Positions 10,950 to 19,458 of a stretch of DNA of 64,000 bases are shown piece after piece. Each line of letters begins with the position of its first letter. Positions within the stretch are counted from its first letter, which is position 1. A program made the translations under genes and the position numbers. Source of the stretch: Aquella oligotrophica (GTDB taxonomy: Bacteria > Pseudomonadota > Gammaproteobacteria > Burkholderiales > UBA11063); the NCBI RefSeq assembly GCF_002892535.1, contig NZ_CP024847.1:2356001-2420000 (forward strand), written 5' to 3'. The notes beneath the pieces are model-generated. The model was given only the letters and a program-made list of their open reading frames with translations, had not been told where the DNA came from and ran no database searches.

Positions 10950-11549
10950 TTATTGATTTATAATTTGACCATTAGTCACTTGACCAATAAGTTTACCCTT
11001 ATTTTGCAGAATTACTTTGCCCCCCGCCACTGTAAATTGGATATTTCCTTTTACCGTTGACTTATCAATAATTATTGTTGCTGGCTTTGTTGATTTACTA
11101 ACAATATTACCAATTACCTTACTTCTTGAGCTAAGCATCAAGCTTCCTCCACTAAATACAATTCCGTTACCGAAGTAAGTATCTATACTACTAATATTAC
11201 CGCCAATAGTTGTCGAGTCTTTAAAAGTACACTTGGTCGCATTTAAATTTCCTTTAACATTACTATCATCCCGCACAGTTACTTGAGTCAAGCTGGCATC
11301 ACTTTCTATTTGCAGATCATTGATTACGGTGATCTGGGTTGCTGTCAGGTCGCCACCAACAGTCAATGCACTATATTTACCATTTTGTAGTGTTTGATCA
11401 CCGCTACTGATGGTTGCAGGAGCAACATACCATAATGATTTATTATTATTTGCTGATTGATTATTATCATCTCCGCTACCTGAGATTGTTCCACACGCAA
11501 CTAGACTACTTAATCCCATAATCATTATCAGATAGTGCTTTATTTTCAT
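10950..11549 (-). CDS. Lipoprotein with bactofilin-like beta-solenoid repeats
   Basis: This 199-aa protein has a lipobox (MGLSSLVAC, Cys19) and a short Asn/Ser-rich linker. It is followed by about 130 residues of short beta-helix-like repeats: GGDLTAT, VKGNLNAT, IGGNISS, VIGNIVS, VKGNIQF, LIGQVTN. The pattern of a Gly-Asn/Asp-Leu turn every 17-20 residues resembles bactofilin or polymer-forming solenoids, but here it is exported and lipid-anchored. Its ATG lies one base after the lipB stop codon, so it is the last gene of the scpA-scpB-ybeD-lipB run. Function unknown. Confidence 0.75.
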   Translation of the reverse strand: MKIKHYLIMIMGLSSLVACGTISGSGDDNNQSANNNKSLWYVAPATISSGDQTLQNGKYSALTVGGDLTATQITVINDLQIESDASLTQVTVRDDSNVKGNLNATKCTFKDSTTIGGNISSIDTYFGNGIVFSGGSLMLSSRSKVIGNIVSKSTKPATIIIDKSTVKGNIQFTVAGGKVILQNKGKLIGQVTNGQIINQ

Positions 11550-11550
11550 T

Positions 11551-12189
11551 TTAAATTTTATCCATGTAAATATGTTTATTTATTGTTTCTGCAATTAACT
11601 GACTATGCTTCATAAAATCATCAAAGTAATTGACATTACTTAATTCCGATAGATTTACCACTTCAAGCCCACTATAGCCGCAGGGATTTATATAACTAAA
11701 GTGCAATTTATTCATTGAAAAATTAAAGCTTAATCCATGATAGCTACAACCCTTACGGATTTTTAATCCTAATGAAGCAATTTTTTTCTGATTGACATAA
11801 ACGCCAGGAGCAGCGCGATCTCCATATGCTGCAATATTAAAATTTGTCGCTAGATAGTCAATAACCGCATTTTCAATTGTGGTTACAAAATCACGAATCG
11901 ATAATTGCGCACGTTTTAAATCTACCATTAGGTAGATTACTATCTGTCCTGGTCCATGGTACGTAACCTGACCGCCTCGATCAGTTCTGACTATTGGAAT
12001 ACCATGATTTTTTACAAGAATATGCTCTTCTTTTCCTGCTAATCCAAGAGTAAACACTGGATCATGTTCAACAAGCCAAAACTCATCCGAAGTACTTTCA
12101 CCCCTTGCTTCAGTAAAGTCTTTCATTGCTTGCCAACACTCTAGATAGTCAATTTTACCAATATTTCTGATTATTGCAGTCTTATTCAT
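11551..12189 (-). CDS. lipB: Octanoyl-[ACP]:protein N-octanoyltransferase LipB
   Basis: LipB moves octanoate from ACP to the lipoyl domains of 2-oxoacid dehydrogenases and GcvH, the first step of lipoate assembly. The signature RTDRGGQVTYHGPG is at residues 68-81, the catalytic Lys136 is in KIASLG, and the nucleophile Cys170 is in INPCGYSG. Length (212 aa) is normal. Its ATG overlaps the stop of the YbeD-type gene by one base (TAATG). The ybeD-lipB pairing is widely conserved in proteobacteria. LipA is not in this window. Confidence 0.96.
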   Translation of the reverse strand: MNKTAIIRNIGKIDYLECWQAMKDFTEARGESTSDEFWLVEHDPVFTLGLAGKEEHILVKNHGIPIVRTDRGGQVTYHGPGQIVIYLMVDLKRAQLSIRDFVTTIENAVIDYLATNFNIAAYGDRAAPGVYVNQKKIASLGLKIRKGCSYHGLSFNFSMNKLHFSYINPCGYSGLEVVNLSELSNVNYFDDFMKHSQLIAETINKHIYMDKI

Positions 12190-12467
12190 TACAAGGTGAT
12201 TTTTACTAGCGGATGACTATTTAGAGCAAGATAAATACTGTCTAATTGCGCCTTTGAAGTTGCATTAATGTTCGCAGTAATTGATAGATAATTACCTGCT
12301 CGACTTAATTTATATTGCAGGTCTTTTTCATGGTTAAACCCTTCTGTATGTTTAATGATTATAGCACTAACTTCAGCTATTAACTCAGGATGATTAAAAC
12401 CCATTATTTTTATTGCAAATGAACAGGGAAACTGTAACAATTCTTCCATCTTACTGTTTTCAGACAT
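12189..12467 (-). CDS. DUF493 (YbeD-like) protein
   Basis: This is a small (about 92 aa) DUF493 protein with the family features FPCSFAIKIMG, then a conserved acidic helix (HPELIAEVSAII), and SRAGNYLSITANI. YbeD has an ACT-like ferredoxin fold resembling allosteric domains and is thought to act in lipoate-related regulation. The biochemical role is not settled. I choose the ATG at 12465-12467 (MSENSKMEELLQFP), which overlaps the end of scpB by 8 bases. A longer in-frame start at 12494 would lie deep inside scpB and adds only basic, non-family residues. Confidence 0.85.
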   Translation of the reverse strand: MSENSKMEELLQFPCSFAIKIMGFNHPELIAEVSAIIIKHTEGFNHEKDLQYKLSRAGNYLSITANINATSKAQLDSIYLALNSHPLVKITL

Positions 12468-13056
12468 TTTCTTCACTTTCCTTTTGGCTATCATATTCTT
12501 CTATTAAATCCTGCTCTGAATTCAGGAATGTTTCATTAATATTTGGTAGTGGCGGCAGTTCTTCTAGGCTTTGAATGCCCATATCGTCCAGAAACTGTCT
12601 GGTTGTTGCCAATAGTTCGGGTTTTCCGGGTAGCTGCTTGTGTCCTACTACCTCAATCCAGTTACGATCAAATAATAGTTGCACGATATTACTATTAACA
12701 GCAACACCACGCAAATTCTCAATTTCACCCCTTGTAACTGGTTGGCGATAAGCTATTATTGCAAGAGTTTCCATTACCGCTCTCGAATACCTGGCTGGTT
12801 TGGTATTGTACAACTTATTCAAGTAAGACTGAAACTCTGGGCGGGAACGAAAACGATAGCCACTGGCAAGCGTAATTAATTCGATCCCACTATCTGTATA
12901 TTCACTAGCTAATTCTTCAACTATTAACCTAACGGTATCTTCACTAATTTGATTATCAAAGACATCGAGCAGCTGATCAATTGCAATAACGTCAGTTGCT
13001 GTTAAAAGGCAAGCTTCAATGACTTTTTTTATATGACTTAACGTGGCTATTGTCAT
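12460..13056 (-). CDS. scpB: Segregation and condensation protein ScpB
   Basis: ScpB is the winged-helix dimer that, with the kleisin ScpA, completes the SMC condensin for chromosome compaction and segregation. The 198-aa protein has two winged-helix domains with family signatures RFRSRPEFQSYLNKLY, then SRAVMETLAIIAYRQPVTRGEIE and VNSNIVQLLFDRNWIEVVG. Its ATG overlaps the scpA stop by 4 bases (ATGA), indicating translational coupling and stoichiometric production. Confidence 0.96.
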   Translation of the reverse strand: MTIATLSHIKKVIEACLLTATDVIAIDQLLDVFDNQISEDTVRLIVEELASEYTDSGIELITLASGYRFRSRPEFQSYLNKLYNTKPARYSRAVMETLAIIAYRQPVTRGEIENLRGVAVNSNIVQLLFDRNWIEVVGHKQLPGKPELLATTRQFLDDMGIQSLEELPPLPNINETFLNSEQDLIEEYDSQKESEENV

Positions 13057-13838
13057 TCCGCTGCCAGTTCCACAAAAATATCCAATTTTTCATCCTGCAT
13101 AATTAGGACTGCTCCTTCTTTACCTAATTCAAGAATAGCAATAAAGTTAACGACCACATGCGCTGTACCCAGTTCAATTTTGAAAAGGGCAAAAAAACTC
13201 GACTTTCCATGCTCCTGTAAATGGCGGAGAATCTGAGTCATATGTTCACGAACCGAGAGTTCCTGCTTTTTCATATGATGTTGATTACGGCTAGTCAAAC
13301 TTCTAATTAACAATGTTTGCCAAGCTTTTTGTAATTGTTCCGGTGTTACCATTGGTAGTTCGGGAGTTGATTCTTCAACTAGAACATCTAGCCAGCGATA
13401 ATCGCGATCAGCTTGCGGGATTTTATTTATACTTTCAGCTGCAAGCTTGATTTGCTCATATTCGATCAAACGGCGGATGAGCTCCTGTCTAGGATCACTT
13501 TCATCATCCTCATTTGCCGACTCACTTTGTGTGGGAAGCGGGAGCAAGATTCTTGATTTTATTTCGAGCAAGACAGCTGCCATAAGCAGGTATTCACCAG
13601 CTAGTTCTATATTTAGCACTTGCATAGCATTAATGTAACTTATATACTGATCAGTAATTTTAGTTATTGGGATTTCCTTGATATCTATATTCTGCTTGCG
13701 AATTAAATATAATAGCAGATCAAGTGGACCCTCAAACATCTCAAGAAATACCTGTAGTGCCTCCGGCGGAATATATAAATCCTGTGGAAACTCGGTAATT
13801 TCCTGTTGGTTAACGGTTATTATTGCTAAATTTGTCAT
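13053..13838 (-). CDS. scpA: Segregation and condensation protein ScpA (kleisin)
   Basis: This is the kleisin subunit of the SMC-ScpAB complex, 261 aa. The N-terminal SMC-binding region carries FEGPLDLLLYLIRKQNIDI, then ITDQYISYI and AGEYLLMAAVLLEIKSRILLP. The C-terminal winged helix is in the last 60 residues. It heads the run scpA-scpB-ybeD-lipB-lipoprotein. No smc gene is in the window. Confidence 0.95.
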   Translation of the reverse strand: MTNLAIITVNQQEITEFPQDLYIPPEALQVFLEMFEGPLDLLLYLIRKQNIDIKEIPITKITDQYISYINAMQVLNIELAGEYLLMAAVLLEIKSRILLPLPTQSESANEDDESDPRQELIRRLIEYEQIKLAAESINKIPQADRDYRWLDVLVEESTPELPMVTPEQLQKAWQTLLIRSLTSRNQHHMKKQELSVREHMTQILRHLQEHGKSSFFALFKIELGTAHVVVNFIAILELGKEGAVLIMQDEKLDIFVELAAE

Positions 13839-14186
13839 GGCTAATATGATAAGTATTAATTGTGTTTATTCCAAACTGGATTACAAACATTTGCCCAAAA
13901 TTTCTAAAACCTTATTGTAACTCATCTTGATGTTAATTCGTTATTTCTTGAATTTTTTTATGTATTTTTTTCAACCCAACCCAACCCCTGTAAGTGTTGT
14001 AATCACTAGATTATTGTGCATCGCATTAAAATATATCCATATGAAATTATTAAATATTTATCCACATCATGCTTACAATGTAAGTTTTTTGTGTTATAAT
14101 ATTGGTATATACTTAAACAAAAAGTATACTAAATTAACCGATATACTTAGTAAGTATTGAAGCATATATAAATTTAGTAGGAAATA
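13839..14186. other. AT-rich divergent intergenic region with an inverted repeat
   Basis: This 348-bp gap lies between divergent scpA and a plus-strand small gene. It holds the promoter at 14073-14100 and, further on, AAGTATA and TATACTT in inverted orientation 13 bp apart (14121-14147), followed by TTAGTAAGTAT. The repeat sits between the promoter and the start codon at 14187 and could be an operator. Small open frames here look like chance. Confidence 0.4.
14073..14100 (+). promoter_or_regulatory. Sigma-70 promoter for the 14187 gene
   Basis: TTACAA at 14073-14078 and a perfect TATAAT at 14095-14100 are separated by 16 bp, pointing at the start codon at 14187. The transcript would have a leader of about 80 nt. 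Confidence 0.55.
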
Positions 14187-14630
14187 ATGAAGGCAACCTT
14201 AATAAAATCAAGATACAGACTGCTAATATCAAAATTTGCCAGTAGAAGCATTTTATTTTGTATTTTGATCTTAATGTTAAACCAGTTTGATTGTGATGAC
14301 AGTGTATTTATTAATGGACACTACTTGAATCATGCAGTCTTCTGCATTCACGGTAAAGTCATTCTTTCCAGTTTATTTCCATTTTTTGCCCAGGTAAGTA
14401 ATTTTTTACATGTATCATTGATATACCTGGTTGGTGGTTCTGATTATTTATTTACACTCAACAGATGCACTGAGTTTGTTGGTCAAATATTGATGGGGGT
14501 CTCAATTTCATGGTTTTTAAATTATCACCATGATGATAACTACTCAAAAAATATATTTCCACTAGCAAAGCATTTTTCGGTCTGGGTTCAGTTTAATGCC
14601 TCATATAAAGCTCTTATAACTGACAATTGA
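14187..14630 (+). CDS. Hypothetical membrane-associated protein
   Basis: I do not recognise this 147-residue protein. Hydrophobic stretches lie at about residues 20-35 (SILFCILILMLNQF), 55-85 and 98-112, enough for two or three membrane helices. It has four Cys and a His/Asp-rich patch (NYHHDDNYSK) after the last helix. The ATG follows a TAGGAAATA ribosome-binding region and a good promoter, so it is probably real. It opens a group of three small plus-strand genes set apart from the minus-strand housekeeping genes on both sides, which suggests an inserted or orphan unit. Confidence 0.55.
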   Translation: MKATLIKSRYRLLISKFASRSILFCILILMLNQFDCDDSVFINGHYLNHAVFCIHGKVILSSLFPFFAQVSNFLHVSLIYLVGGSDYLFTLNRCTEFVGQILMGVSISWFLNYHHDDNYSKNIFPLAKHFSVWVQFNASYKALITDN

Positions 14631-14777
14631 TCCGAAAGGTGAATAATTGTTAGTTGAAATTTGTTTTTTTACCCCCATATATAGATGGTTTGAGAACTTG
14701 AATAACCTTGACTGGTTGTGAAATTATTCAAGTTTTTAAGTTGCTTATGCAAAATTAAAAATTTAAGGAGATTTATT

Positions 14778-14954
14778 ATGGCAAGAGAATGCCTATTTAA
14801 TATTATTGTTGATGAACACGCAGATTTATTTAAATCAGAAGTGAAAAAAGAAGTTATGGCTAAAACTGAAGAAGAAAAATCTTCTGGCGTGATGGCTGCA
14901 GTTAAAGACTATACCTATGCTATCGCAAAAGGTATGTTAAGCTTCATTTCATAA
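14778..14954 (+). CDS. Small hypothetical protein, 58 aa
   Basis: This begins MARECLFNIIVDEHADLF with a strong AAGGAG ribosome-binding site 8 bases upstream; I reject a longer in-frame ATG at 14718 without one. It is highly charged in the middle (KSEVKKEVMAKTEEEKSSG) and ends in an amphipathic helix (DYTYAIAKGMLSFIS). No family is recognised. It may be translated with the 40-residue peptide gene 32 bp downstream. Confidence 0.6.
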   Translation: MARECLFNIIVDEHADLFKSEVKKEVMAKTEEEKSSGVMAAVKDYTYAIAKGMLSFIS

Positions 14955-14986
14955 TAATTCTATACAGAAAACTAGAGAGGTGTATC

Positions 14987-15109
14987 GTGAGAAAATTTTT
15001 TAAAACTATAGCATTAATTATAACTACAATGGCTCAAGCTGGAAGGCTTGAAGGACAGTTATACTATATTCAGTCTAAGCATAGAACTAATGCTAAAGGA
15101 CTTGCATAG
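14987..15109 (+). CDS. Putative small secreted peptide, 40 aa (GTG start)
   Basis: A GTG start preceded by GAGAGG encodes a basic N-terminus and hydrophobic segment (KFFKTIALIITTMAQA), like a short signal peptide. A mature part of about 24 residues follows (GRLEGQLYYIQSKHRTNAKG). A strong terminator lies 5 bp after the stop, which supports a genuine transcription unit. Function unknown; it could be a peptide signal, a bacteriocin-like product or a small membrane protein. Confidence 0.45.
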   Translation: MRKFFKTIALIITTMAQAGRLEGQLYYIQSKHRTNAKGLA

Positions 15110-15114
15110 CTAGA

Positions 15115-15146
15115 AATAAGCCGGATTACTCCGGCTTATTTTATTT
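15115..15146. terminator. Bidirectional rho-independent terminator
   Basis: An 11-bp perfect stem (AATAAGCCGGA / TCCGGCTTATT) with a TTAC loop lies between convergent genes. T-rich tracts follow on both strands, so it can end both the 14187-15109 transcript and phoH. Confidence 0.85.
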
Positions 15147-16140
15147 AATCTGAGGCTTTTTCATACGCTTCGACAATTTTCTGCACTAGCGGATGACGAA
15201 CTACATCTTTTTTATTAAAATGATGAAAGTGAACCCCTCGAATTTTACCCAGTATCTGTTCCACTTCAATTAAACCACTCTTTATCCTTTTATCCAGATC
15301 GATCTGGGTTAAATCACCTGTAACCACCGCTTTCGAGCCAAAGCCTATTCTAGTTAGAAACATTTTCATCTGCTCAGGGGTAGTATTCTGCGCTTCATCA
15401 AGGATGATAAATGCATTATTAAGTGTCCGACCACGCATAAATGCCAAAGGTGCTATTTCAATTAATCCCCGCTCAAAAAGACGACTAGTCTTTTCAAAGC
15501 CCATCAGATCATACAGTGCATCATAAAGTGGGCGCAAATACGGATCAACTTTTTGACTAAGATCACCGGGTAAGAAACCAAGTTTTTCTCCAGCTTCAAC
15601 TGCAGGTCTAACCAGAATGATCCGCTTAATTGTTTCACGATCAAAGTGATCTACTGCTGCAGCGACCGCAAGATAGGTTTTCCCAGTTCCTGCCGGACCA
15701 ATACCAAAAGTAATATCGTTAGCTATGATTGATTGTATATAACTAATCTGATTTGGCGTTCGCCCTTTTATTTCACCTTTGCGGGATTTGAGGTTATAGC
15801 TGCTAGAATTACTTTCTTTTTCACGATTTTGCTGCTCCACCAGTCCAAGCTGAACATCTTCCAGAGTTATCTCCCGCTCGGTAGATTTTGCCGCAAAATA
15901 TTCCAAACAATCACTGGCAATTTGGGCATTGTGTCCACTAATTTTAAAATCACTACCGCGACGACTGATATTTACATCAAAATGATTTGAAATTTGTGTC
16001 AGGTTTTCATCCATTGCGCCGCATAAATTATATAATTGATCATTATCAAGATGAGTTAGATGAAGATATTTATGCAAAATTAATTCCTTGAAATAAAATT
16101 TGCCATCAGAGTTTAAAATTATACCATGTGTCTCTACCAC
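15145..16140 (-). CDS. PhoH-like ATPase (YbeZ type)
   Basis: This 331-aa PhoH/YbeZ-type P-loop protein has Walker A GPAGTGKT at residues 148-155, [20 protein letters not shown] after it, Walker [12 protein letters not shown] near residue 245, and a TGDLTQIDL sensor region. An N-terminal KH-like region precedes the ATPase. YbeZ proteins work with the RNase YbeY in rRNA maturation and ribosome quality control. ybeY is not adjacent here, which is unusual among proteobacteria, where phoH-ybeY is common. Confidence 0.92.
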   Translation of the reverse strand: MVETHGIILNSDGKFYFKELILHKYLHLTHLDNDQLYNLCGAMDENLTQISNHFDVNISRRGSDFKISGHNAQIASDCLEYFAAKSTEREITLEDVQLGLVEQQNREKESNSSSYNLKSRKGEIKGRTPNQISYIQSIIANDITFGIGPAGTGKTYLAVAAAVDHFDRETIKRIILVRPAVEAGEKLGFLPGDLSQKVDPYLRPLYDALYDLMGFEKTSRLFERGLIEIAPLAFMRGRTLNNAFIILDEAQNTTPEQMKMFLTRIGFGSKAVVTGDLTQIDLDKRIKSGLIEVEQILGKIRGVHFHHFNKKDVVRHPLVQKIVEAYEKASD

Positions 16141-16299
16141 TAAGCGACATTGTTGGGTTTTACAACTTTAGCTTAACTAGACAACATATCTTGACTCTTT
16201 AGCTGTTTTAGGATAGATAAATCTGGTATTCCTTTCTGTTTACTTGCCAATTCCTGTTAAAATTTAGGGATGAAGTCATGATTATAAAGGTTAAGATAG

Positions 16300-17403
16300 A
16301 TGATAAACAATCTGTTAGGTTCTGTACGCAATCAATATCAGACATTGAATGGTAAACAGAAAAGGTTTCTCGGCAAATATTTTATTCTGATAAATTTTAT
16401 TATGTTACTGATAATTGCCTTTCTTGGAGAACGTTTGTACACTATGCGCAAGGTCGAGATGGAGTGGATTGGTGAACGTGTAGATCGCCCAGCGCCAACT
16501 AAAGAAGAAATTACTCATTTAAGTAATATGCCTGCAATTGATACCAGTATCTATATGATGCGGATGAGTGATATCAATATGAAAGAAAAGACTATGCAGG
16601 TACGTGTCGTTGTCAATCTTGACTATGCGGAAAGTAATTTTCCGGATGGTACCCCTGGAATAGGAATTTTTAATGGCACATTGAAAGAACAGCAACAAGT
16701 AAGCCGAAGGATTAAAAATGGACGCGTTCATGAAATTCTAAGACTTACAGCTGAAGTCGAACCATATTATATGCTTCCGATGTATCCACTTGACCTAGAG
16801 TTGATATCAGTGCGCCTCTCACCCAAGGTTGAAGATGACCCTTATTATTTTAGACTGGTTGATTTTCAGGACATGACTTACGTTGCCCAAAATGACTATC
16901 AATTAGTTAAAACTGGTTTTGTTAATGAGGTTGAAAGTGATGTTACAGCTTCTCTGACTGATAGTCAACACCAGGTAAAATATTATGGTCTAACCCGTGC
17001 GTATATGTTATTTGAACATAAAAATGTTTATTCATACCTAAAAACAGTTCAATACATGCTACTGGCAATTTCAATAGCTTTATTTGCGCTACTGATTAAT
17101 GCTAAAACCAATAGCCCTAAAAATGGACGGGTGGCAGTTATTGGGAGTTCAGTATTTGCATTATCAGCTACGGTATTTCAATTGAATGCTTCAATCAAGG
17201 TAATTAATGCGCTAACGATTATTGATTTATTTACTTTTTATTCAGGATTAGTTATTTTGATATGCTTCTTAGTTACAATCAGAACGTTACGTTTACTAGA
17301 TGAAGAGGGATATGCAACTGCAAAACTATTCGACCAGATAATGTTTATTACTATTTTTATCTATACCTGTATATTTTTTATTGGGGTATATTTGTATGCG
17401 TAA
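16300..17403 (+). CDS. Membrane protein with N-terminal anchor, extracytoplasmic beta domain and four C-terminal helices
   Basis: I do not recognise a named family. The 367-aa protein has a transmembrane helix at about 28-46, a beta-rich soluble region (about 50-235), and four hydrophobic helices at about 245-263, 275-298, 303-325 and 343-365. An extracytoplasmic beta domain followed by exactly four helices is the topology of pentameric ligand-gated channels. The region around KLISVRLSPKVEDDPYYFRLVDFQD is compatible with that, but no Cys-loop is visible. It is a lone plus-strand gene. The channel idea is inference from layout only. Confidence 0.6.
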   Translation: MINNLLGSVRNQYQTLNGKQKRFLGKYFILINFIMLLIIAFLGERLYTMRKVEMEWIGERVDRPAPTKEEITHLSNMPAIDTSIYMMRMSDINMKEKTMQVRVVVNLDYAESNFPDGTPGIGIFNGTLKEQQQVSRRIKNGRVHEILRLTAEVEPYYMLPMYPLDLELISVRLSPKVEDDPYYFRLVDFQDMTYVAQNDYQLVKTGFVNEVESDVTASLTDSQHQVKYYGLTRAYMLFEHKNVYSYLKTVQYMLLAISIALFALLINAKTNSPKNGRVAVIGSSVFALSATVFQLNASIKVINALTIIDLFTFYSGLVILICFLVTIRTLRLLDEEGYATAKLFDQIMFITIFIYTCIFFIGVYLYA

Positions 17404-17557
17404 TGTATATTGCTACAGCTAAATTTATATACTTGTCGATCCAAGGATAGTTATACAGGGAATCATACTTAAACTCAGGGTTCCCGAAGAAAGCAAAATT
17501 GTTTACTTGATTAAGACTAAACTAATAAGAAAATAAAGACGTACTGATTTATTAAAA

Positions 17558-17632
17558 TGGTGGGTTGTACTGGTGTCGAACCAGTGACCTCTACGATGTC
17601 AACGTAACGCTCTACCGCTGAGCTAACAACCC
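17558..17632 (-). tRNA. tRNA-Val (anticodon GAC)
   Basis: This is a 75-nt cloverleaf with encoded CCA. The acceptor is GGGTTGT/ACAACCC, the anticodon loop TTGACAT has GAC, and the T-arm is GGTTCGACACC. With the two TAC genes at 10.5-10.7 kb it covers the valine codons. It lies 65 bp past the end of rplI, with a small CTAGGCA/TGCCTAG hairpin at 17649-17677 between them. Confidence 0.95.
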
Positions 17633-17695
17633 ATTTTAGTGGGGGAATCTAGGCACCATATGAATGATGATGCCTAGAATATTGAAGAGTCTGAA

Positions 17696-18148
17696 TTACG
17701 CTTCAGAAACCACGCTAATTTTAACTTTAGAGTGAACATCATGATGAAGAATAACATCAACTTCAAATTCACCAATAGTTTTCAATGGTCCGTGTGGTAA
17801 TGCCACTTCTGAACGTTTAACATCCACACCAGCAGATTTAGTAATAGCATCAACAATATCCATCGATGTTACTGAACCAAATAATTTACCATCAACGCCT
17901 GCTTTAGCCGGAACAGTGAAAACAACACCGTCAATTTTAGAATGACGAGCTTGTGCATTAGCAAGAATATCAGCTTGATTGCGTTCATATTCAGCACGAC
18001 GAACTTCAAATTCCTGCAAATTAGCTTCGGTAGCACGCTTAGCTTTCCCCTGAGGAATCAGGAAATTACGAGCATAACCATTTTTTACTGAAACGATATC
18101 ACCAAGGCTACCTAAATTTGCAACACGCTCTAACAAAATAATCTTCAT
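17696..18148 (-). CDS. rplI: 50S ribosomal protein L9
   Basis: L9 binds domain V of 23S rRNA near the L1 stalk. At 150 aa it has the normal length. The N-terminal signature MKIILLERVANLGSLGDIV and the block VKNGYARNFLIPQGKA are standard, followed by the long connecting helix and C-terminal domain (DGKLFGSVTSMDI, LPHGPLKTIGEFEVDVILH). It is the last gene of rpsF-priB-rpsR-rplI. Confidence 0.98.
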   Translation of the reverse strand: MKIILLERVANLGSLGDIVSVKNGYARNFLIPQGKAKRATEANLQEFEVRRAEYERNQADILANAQARHSKIDGVVFTVPAKAGVDGKLFGSVTSMDIVDAITKSAGVDVKRSEVALPHGPLKTIGEFEVDVILHHDVHSKVKISVVSEA

Positions 18149-18168
18149 ATTTTAATCCTTTAACCAAA

Positions 18169-18396
18169 TTAGTGCTGATCGCAGTAAGGCAGTAAAGACA
18201 AGAAACGCGCGCGTTTGATGGCTTCTGCTAGCATACGTTGAAATTTAGCTGATGTACCAGTAATTCTTGATGGAATAATTTTTCCAGTTTCTGTGATATA
18301 GCTTTTTAATAATTCCACATCTTTATAGTCGATTTCAGTATAACCTTCAACTGAAAAACGACAAAATTTTTTCTTTTTCAAAATTTGACGAGACAT
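18169..18396 (-). CDS. rpsR: 30S ribosomal protein S18
   Basis: S18 (75 aa from the chosen start) pairs with S6 on the 30S platform. The sequence [18 protein letters not shown], then [20 protein letters not shown] and [13 protein letters not shown], is typical. I start at 18394-18396, preceded by AAAGGAATTAAA. A longer frame adds 13 residues overlapping the end of priB with no ribosome-binding site. Confidence 0.97.
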   Translation of the reverse strand: MSRQILKKKKFCRFSVEGYTEIDYKDVELLKSYITETGKIIPSRITGTSAKFQRMLAEAIKRARFLSLLPYCDQH

Positions 18397-18406
18397 TTTA
18401 ATTCCT

Positions 18407-18685
18407 TTAGTCCAAAATTTGTATCTGATTGACATGAAAAACTATCTGACGATTAGCATTCATGCTCAAAAAACCTTTTGCATTAACCATTTTGTTCATT
18501 AAATCATCGTTTAATTTTTTACCAATAACTACACAGAACATTCTGCATTTTACCAAACGATTTATTCCAGCCTCATTTTGCGTTGAACTATGTTCAATTA
18601 CAAACCTGGAGACTAATACTTTTGCTGGCGTAATTATTTGCTCATAAACCTTAACAACAATTCCTGTTAGCTCAAGATGATTAAT
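18407..18685 (-). CDS. priB: Primosomal replication protein N (PriB), apparent ATT start
   Basis: Between rpsF and rpsR one frame encodes 92 residues beginning [16 protein letters not shown]. This aligns with the PriB opening (TNRLVLSG in E. coli), followed by [17 protein letters not shown], then [16 protein letters not shown] and [16 protein letters not shown]. PriB is an OB-fold, ssDNA-binding dimer that helps PriA restart stalled forks. No in-frame ATG, GTG or TTG exists near the N-terminus, and a TAA lies directly upstream of ATT at 18683-18685. The ATT aligns with the family start and follows AGGTTAAATAA. Length and position match priB in other proteobacteria. Gene-callers limited to common starts would miss it. 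Confidence 0.85.
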   Translation of the reverse strand: MNHLELTGIVVKVYEQIITPAKVLVSRFVIEHSSTQNEAGINRLVKCRMFCVVIGKKLNDDLMNKMVNAKGFLSMNANRQIVFHVNQIQILD

Positions 18686-18703
18686 TTATTTAACCTGCTA
18701 TGA

Positions 18704-19042
18704 TTAGATCAAAGATTTACTTTTTTCATCTTTCATATATAATGAAGGCTCTGTAACTGCATTTTTCTTCTTGATTACAAGATTACGCAGGATAGCATCA
18801 TTAAATTTGAATGCATGGCTTAACTCATCAAGAACTTCATTGCCGCACTCGATATTCATACAAACATAATGTGCTTTTGCCAATTTTTGGATAGGATAAG
18901 CTAAATGACGGCGACCCCAGTCTTCAAGGCGATGGATTTTACCACCATTATCACCAATGATTTTTTTGTAACGATCTACCATGTTTACTACCTGCTCACT
19001 TTGATCCGGGTGAACAAGGAAAACGATTTCATAATGACGCAT
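18704..19042 (-). CDS. rpsF: 30S ribosomal protein S6
   Basis: S6 (112 aa) begins [18 protein letters not shown] and carries [19 protein letters not shown], then [10 protein letters not shown] and [13 protein letters not shown], all diagnostic. The C-terminal tail ([16 protein letters not shown]) is charged, as in species that glutamylate S6. It heads the operon rpsF-priB-rpsR-rplI. Confidence 0.97.
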   Translation of the reverse strand: MRHYEIVFLVHPDQSEQVVNMVDRYKKIIGDNGGKIHRLEDWGRRHLAYPIQKLAKAHYVCMNIECGNEVLDELSHAFKFNDAILRNLVIKKKNAVTEPSLYMKDEKSKSLI

Positions 19043-19186
19043 GAAAGCTCCTTGTGGATAAAAATCTCTTGCCCATGCTAAGACGAAGAGAAAGGTTACT
19101 TAAAGTGCCTTTGTGTTAAAAGCCCGCTATTATAACAAAAATATAAAATTTATTCAAGGTTATACTAGCAGATTTTTATGTTTATA

Positions 19187-19444
19187 TTACTTGTCTTTAA
19201 GTATATCAATATAGGCTTGCATAGCTTTTTCTTTGCTCCAACCTTTAATCGCATTCCAAGCATTCCATTTTGCCCGTTCAACCATATTCATAACGCTCGG
19301 GCATTCTCCTTGGATATCACCAATGGTTGCCTGCTTATAAAAAGCATACAGCTTCAATTTTTCAATATTATTGGGTTGAAAATTAATCGTAGCATTCTTT
19401 ACCGCTTCAACCATTTCAATAAACTGCTGTTCCAATTCACTCAT
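19187..19444 (-). CDS. Acyl-CoA-binding protein (ACBP)
   Basis: This 85-residue protein has the four-helix ACBP pattern: LEQQFIEMVEAVKN, then KLKLYAFYKQATIGDIQG with the conserved Tyr-Lys-Gln-Ala-Thr, and AKWNAWNAIKGWSKEKAMQAY. ACBP binds long-chain acyl-CoA esters and buffers or delivers them. It is 15 bp downstream of fadE and closes the beta-oxidation run, so it is probably co-transcribed. ACBP is mostly eukaryotic and patchy in bacteria, so its place in a fad cluster is informative. Confidence 0.93.
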   Translation of the reverse strand: MSELEQQFIEMVEAVKNATINFQPNNIEKLKLYAFYKQATIGDIQGECPSVMNMVERAKWNAWNAIKGWSKEKAMQAYIDILKDK

Positions 19445-19458
19445 TTAAAACTCCTATT

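Noticed and set aside
13927-14160. Plus-strand frame of 77 codons upstream of the 14187 gene
   Set aside because: Spans the promoter and inverted repeat, AT-rich composition, no ribosome-binding site.
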